In this document: in pieces, positions 62,764 through 64,000 of the stretch
How positions within the stretch are numbered: position 1 is the first letter of the stretch
How the letters are laid out: each line of letters starts with the position of its first letter
From: Copromyces sp. CBS 386.78
Taxonomy: Eukaryota > Ascomycota > Sordariomycetes > Sordariales > Sordariaceae
Direction of reading: 5' to 3'
Assembly: GCA_030685235.1 (NCBI GenBank)
Contig: MU839098.1
Coordinates: 124,001 to 188,000, forward strand
DNA: 64,000 nucleotides
The notes under the pieces: generated by a model
Told to the model about the DNA's origin: nothing
Database searches by the model: none
What the model saw: only the letters and a program-made list of their open reading frames with translations
Translations under genes and position numbers: made by a program

Positions 62764-64000
62764 GGATTATGTTTGGATGCGTTAATACATGTTTCGGTTT
62801 TGCTCAAGTCATCCTTCTCCCAAGTGTCATCTTCTCACCCGCCAGAAATATTAGCTCGATACCCTCTTCAGGCTGTCCTGGTTCAAAACTGTGAACTACC
62901 TCCGATAACACGCAAAGACTCGGCCTATCACTCACCTATGAACGCCTATCGCAACGCTGGGCACAAATATTCGCATGTTCGATACCTTCACGGCTCGCTC
63001 TGTTCACCTTGTGTTACTATTTCGTGTATTCAAATTCATTCAGCAAATTCCTACACCGCATTCCAAATTTCTCCGTTCCGCCACGGCCGCGGAACAACGT
63101 GAGCCCCAGCTTCCGCGCGTGTCCTTGCATGAACAGATTCGCTTCCCGTCTCGTGGTGCCACGCCGAGCCGGGAACAATGGGTACAAGCAACACTTCCCG
63201 CTGTCAAAAACCTGGTGCAGGATACAGGTGTACCCTTTTGGCGTTTCGTGTGTCACCCAGTTTCTTTCCTTTCCCATTGTTCTTTCACATCTCGCACATT
63301 TGCATTTTCTTGTGGAAATATTCTCCGGCCGTTTGGTCCGAGTCTTTCCACATGTCACTAATGGCGAAGAACGCAGTACTCATCTTTCCCGTCCCTCTTC
63401 TCCTAAATCCCCAGCAAGATTCCCGTCCTTCATTGACGCAACGTCCCCTTGACAATAAAACCCAAGTGTGGCTCGGAGATTTTGCAATTTCAAACCACCA
63501 TAAGTGGGCCAAACGCGGCATCCTGTCGATCAAGCAGTCGTATGACTGACTAACGGGTGCTCGCTGCACTCACACAGAGCGTGGCGCTGTATGTACTGTA
63601 CTTCCAACCTCACAAGCCCGTGTAGCATGGATGAAATGGTCAAAAACGACTAACATCACTCTTAAAGCTTTTCATATTCAACTCACGTCACATAAAGCCC
63701 CAACAGAATCGCCAACAGACTCCCAACCAACAGACTAAAATGTAACAATCACGAAGTCGAAATATTTGCGGTTTGTGAGATCCCAGTCTTCATCCTGGCC
63801 TGGTCGCACAGAACAGACGGGAGCCGTATCAACGTTCTGGCATCTTCCATTTGTGACGTCGTCTCAACGAGAGGTGTCGGAAAATCTTAGTTCCTTCAAC
63901 TTTGCCCTCTTGCTCCCATTTCTACATACGATTCATTCACAGTTCTCAAGGTCATGTTGGTTGCCGCGCAACACGGGGCAGAACAAGGACGTTCATCTTG
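62764..64000. other. Intergenic to the right edge
   Basis: 1.2 kb. It starts with the Dap1-like 3' UTR. Overlapping open frames at 62975-63549 on both strands have no motif and look like chance. No gene start or end could be supported near the right edge. Confidence 0.5.

Overview
The window is nuclear DNA of a filamentous ascomycete, most likely a Neurospora or close Sordariaceae relative. It is gene-sparse, with short (about 50-160 nt) GT-AG introns that carry CTAAC-type branch sites, compact GC-rich coding exons and pyrimidine-rich leaders. The nucleoside diphosphate kinase is nearly identical to what I remember of Neurospora NDK-1. The species cannot be fixed from the sequence alone. There is no sign of a prokaryotic defence system, CRISPR array, intact transposon or secondary-metabolite cluster.

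Layout, left to right. 0-20 kb: 3' end of an M18 aspartyl aminopeptidase; a CipC/DUF3759 stress-type small protein (-); TRM61 tRNA m1A58 methyltransferase (+); an NCS1 purine/cytosine permease (+); a secreted glycoside-hydrolase-like protein (-); an M50-like membrane zinc peptidase (+); a DUF3140 protein (-); the CAF-1 large subunit (-); a conserved fungal protein (-). 20-25.5 kb: a gene desert. 25.5-36 kb: a SYG1/XPR1 SPX-EXS protein (+) that begins with a 5-nt coding exon; tRNA-Ser(AGA) (-); ndk-1 (-), divergent from ER glucosidase II alpha (+). 37.9-50.3 kb: a G1-family peptidase homologue (+) lacking the catalytic Gln; a mitochondrial-type membrane protein (-); a tRNA-derived SINE-like element with a 14-bp minisatellite tail; an EF-hand MscS channel (-); a WW-like-domain protein (-) with a reading-frame conflict at its C-terminus; a small coiled-coil protein (-). 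50-64 kb: two deserts flanking a short AP-1-type bZIP factor (-); a mitochondrial TPR protein of Mgr3 type (-); and a Dap1/PGRMC cytochrome-b5-fold protein (+).

The genes are mostly unrelated housekeeping and regulatory genes, not a pathway cluster. The most informative observations are: a Gln-to-Arg change at the catalytic position of the G1 peptidase; stop-free N-terminal extensions on ndk-1 (membrane anchor) and the DUF3140 gene (presequence-like, with no acidic residues); the SINE-like element near 40.6 kb; the 5-nt first coding exon and abutting uORF of SYG1; the stop-free 51-nt intron in the MscS gene; and the 3' frame switch in the WW-protein gene.

Gene models were assembled by eye by joining exons whose splice signals, phase and family conservation agree. 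Multi-exon coordinates give the full coding span, with exon boundaries in the evidence text. All family calls are from recognition of motifs and were not checked against a database.
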